Shown: positions 14,047 through 15,712 of the stretch, in pieces
Layout: each line of letters starts with the position of its first letter
Position numbering within the stretch: position 1 is the stretch's first letter
Source of the DNA: Parafilimonas sp.
Lineage (GTDB): Bacteria > Bacteroidota > Bacteroidia > Chitinophagales > Chitinophagaceae
NCBI GenBank assembly: GCA_025927795.1
Contig: JAICKT010000051.1
Coordinates: 1-15,712 of the forward strand
DNA: 15,712 nucleotides
Direction: 5' to 3'
Notes under the pieces: generated by a model
What the model saw: only the letters and a program-made list of their open reading frames with translations
Databases searched by the model: none
Told to the model about the DNA's origin: nothing
Program-made: the position numbers and the translations under genes

Positions 14047-15712
14047 AATGACATTTCTCCAACTTCCATTGAAGACGGATGTGCTGCATCATGCAAAATA
14101 GTTATTGTTTCCTTTTTGAAATCGCGGTCCTGAGCTGTTGGAATGTTGATGAATTGTTGAGGATTTCTGTCAACCAACGGAAACCAACTGCTTTGTATTT
14201 GAATCATAATTTTATGACCTTTTAAAAATGTATGCGCAACATCATTCAATTGAAACTTTACTTGTGTTGGTTGATTGGGTACAAATGGTTCAGGTTTTTC
14301 AAAGCTGTTCCTGAATTTTCCGCGCAACACTTCGGCTCTTACCAATTGTTGTGTAGAAGAATTGTCAGGTATTACATCAATTACTTTCACAATAAAATCT
14401 GCATCGGTATTGCTTAAGCTTACAAATAAGTTTGCAGTTATTGGTCCGAACAGCGTAACATTATTTTGCAAAGCATCACTTACATAATACACTACATCAC
14501 TTCTTTTTGAAGCAAAAGTTTGATCAGCACCCATGTATTCATTAATACGATTACTGCTTTTCTTATCAATGTAGGGAACAGGATTTGCAGGATCTGAAAT
14601 ATATTCATCTTTACCTTCTGTTGCAGCTTTATTCAACAACAATTCATGATCTTTATTTAACCACCATGTTGCTTTTTTTATTTCTTTTGGCGGCCATGTA
14701 TTAAATGATTTCCATTCATTACTTCCCGTTACAAAAACTGTTGCTTCACCTGCATTAAAATTACCTTTGCCTTTTAAATAGTAATTAAAAAAGTCAAATT
14801 CCATTTGCTGAAATTTTGCATTCAGGTCTTGCCCAAATTGATAGCCTGCGAAATGATCCCAATTATTTCTTTCCCATGCACCATGTGTCCACGGACCCAT
14901 CACTAAACGATTATCATTTTTGAGATTTTGTTGTTCGATAGCTTTATAAGTGTTCAATGCGCCAAACATATCTTCTGCATCAAACCAGCCACCAACTTCT
15001 AACGTAGCAGGTTTTATATTTTTTAAATGTGGACGAATATTTCTTGCCTGCCAGTATGAATCTTTTGTTGAATGCTCTAAATATTCATTCCATATTTTTG
15101 CTTTGTTATGATAATAAGTATCGTTGAAATTATGGAGTGCGCCTGTCTTCAAATAAAAATCATATACATCAGTTATTTTACTTTCCAGTGTTGAATCAAG
15201 TTGCGGATCACGTTCTCTGGGGCCTGTTCTTGGTGCATCAAAAAAATTTTCAAAACTAAAATTATCCATTAGAAAAAATGCACCGCGATGATTAGCATCA
15301 TCGCCATCAAACTCATCTGTAACAGGTGCCTGCGGCGATACTGCTTTTATTGCTGGATGTGCATTAGGTAAGGAAGCTGTTGCATAAAATCCCGGATAAG
15401 AAATTCCATACAAACCAACTTTACCATTATTGTTATGAATATTTTTCAGTAGCCAATTAACCGTATCATAAGTATCGCTGCTTTCATCAACCTGTGTTTT
15501 ATCTTTCTTGTTATCAATCGCCGGCGTCATTTCCTGAAACTGACCTTCACTCATGTGCCTGCCGCGTACATCCTGGTAAACAAAAATGTATTTCTCTTTT
15601 ATAAAAAGTTGATTAGGTCCAAGTCTTCTGGGAAATGTATTCTCACCGTATGGTGCAACAGAATAAGGTGTTCGTTCAATTAAGAAAGGATATTGTTGTG
15701 AAGTATCTTTTG
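14037..15712 (-). CDS. CocE/NonD-type serine hydrolase, alpha-amino acid ester hydrolase-like, 5' partial
   Basis: The frame stays open to the right edge, and the residues before the ATG at 15554 continue family sequence (FLIERTPYSVAPYG, YIFVYQDVRGRHMSEGQF), so that ATG is internal and the true start lies outside. The alpha/beta-hydrolase domain has the nucleophile in GISYPGF (Ser codon 15399-15401), Asp in GGWFDAED (14979-14981) and His in GPWTHG (14883-14885). A C-terminal jelly-roll (from about 14600 to the end) is typical of the S15/CocE group. The second Asp of DGDD lies 34 residues after Ser, and Glu-Asp follows the catalytic Asp by two and three residues, as in the acidic cluster of alpha-amino acid ester hydrolases that binds the substrate amino group. 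It probably hydrolyses alpha-amino acid esters, amides or peptides in the envelope. The natural substrate is unknown. Confidence 0.9.
   Translation of the reverse strand, partial: KDTSQQYPFLIERTPYSVAPYGENTFPRRLGPNQLFIKEKYIFVYQDVRGRHMSEGQFQEMTPAIDNKKDKTQVDESSDTYDTVNWLLKNIHNNNGKVGLYGISYPGFYATASLPNAHPAIKAVSPQAPVTDEFDGDDANHRGAFFLMDNFSFENFFDAPRTGPRERDPQLDSTLESKITDVYDFYLKTGALHNFNDTYYHNKAKIWNEYLEHSTKDSYWQARNIRPHLKNIKPATLEVGGWFDAEDMFGALNTYKAIEQQNLKNDNRLVMGPWTHGAWERNNWDHFAGYQFGQDLNAKFQQMEFDFFNYYLKGKGNFNAGEATVFVTGSNEWKSFNTWPPKEIKKATWWLNKDHELLLNKAATEGKDEYISDPANPVPYIDKKSSNRINEYMGADQTFASKRSDVVYYVSDALQNNVTLFGPITANLFVSLSNTDADFIVKVIDVIPDNSSTQQLVRAEVLRGKFRNSFEKPEPFVPNQPTQVKFQLNDVAHTFLKGHKIMIQIQSSWFPLVDRNPQQFINIPTAQDRDFKKETITILHDAAHPSSMEVGEMSLIK

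Overview
The window is AT-rich, Gram-negative DNA that reads as a Bacteroidota chromosome, probably Chitinophagaceae or a close relative (inferred from gene content only). Signs of this are a TonB-dependent receptor with an N-terminal carboxypeptidase-regulatory-like domain, a DUF2807 'head GIN' lipoprotein, AEH-type and TMEM220-type proteins, absence of clear Shine-Dalgarno sequences, and a TAnnTTTG-type -7 element upstream of glnS.

Left half (1-10903): a set of envelope proteins linked to periplasmic oxidation and electron transfer. On the + strand come the 3' part of a DUF1501 (sulfatase-like fold) protein, a Tat-exported NHL/six-bladed propeller protein, and a membrane protein with a planctomycete-type cytochrome c domain followed by leucine-rich repeats and C-terminal beta-sandwich modules. 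Facing them on the - strand is a TonB-dependent receptor without a SusD partner. Divergent from it is a 1132-residue lipoprotein that joins ThuA, a PQQ-type sugar dehydrogenase propeller, PKD, cytochrome c and a CBM6-like domain. A working model is uptake of a ligand through the receptor and oxidation of a sugar or sugar-like compound in the envelope, with electrons passed to c-type hemes. The substrate is not visible in the sequence.

Right half (10904-15712): - strand genes, separated from the left half by a strong bidirectional hairpin terminator. They are a TMEM220-family membrane protein, glutaminyl-tRNA synthetase (glnS), a DUF2807 lipoprotein, and a CocE/NonD-type serine hydrolase running off the right edge. 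The hydrolase carries the catalytic triad and also the acidic cluster of alpha-amino acid ester hydrolases.

Three unrelated palindromic repeat elements sit between genes. A 146-bp element with CGTCATTGCGA ends begins right after the DUF1501 stop codon. A 107-bp element with 23-bp inverted ends fills the whole gap between the propeller and cytochrome genes. A GC-rich ATTCCCGC/GCGGGAAT hairpin lies in the divergent promoter region. No tRNA, rRNA, CRISPR array, transposase or phage gene was seen. No clearly undescribed system stands out; the best candidates for follow-up are the multi-domain cytochrome proteins and the intergenic repeats.
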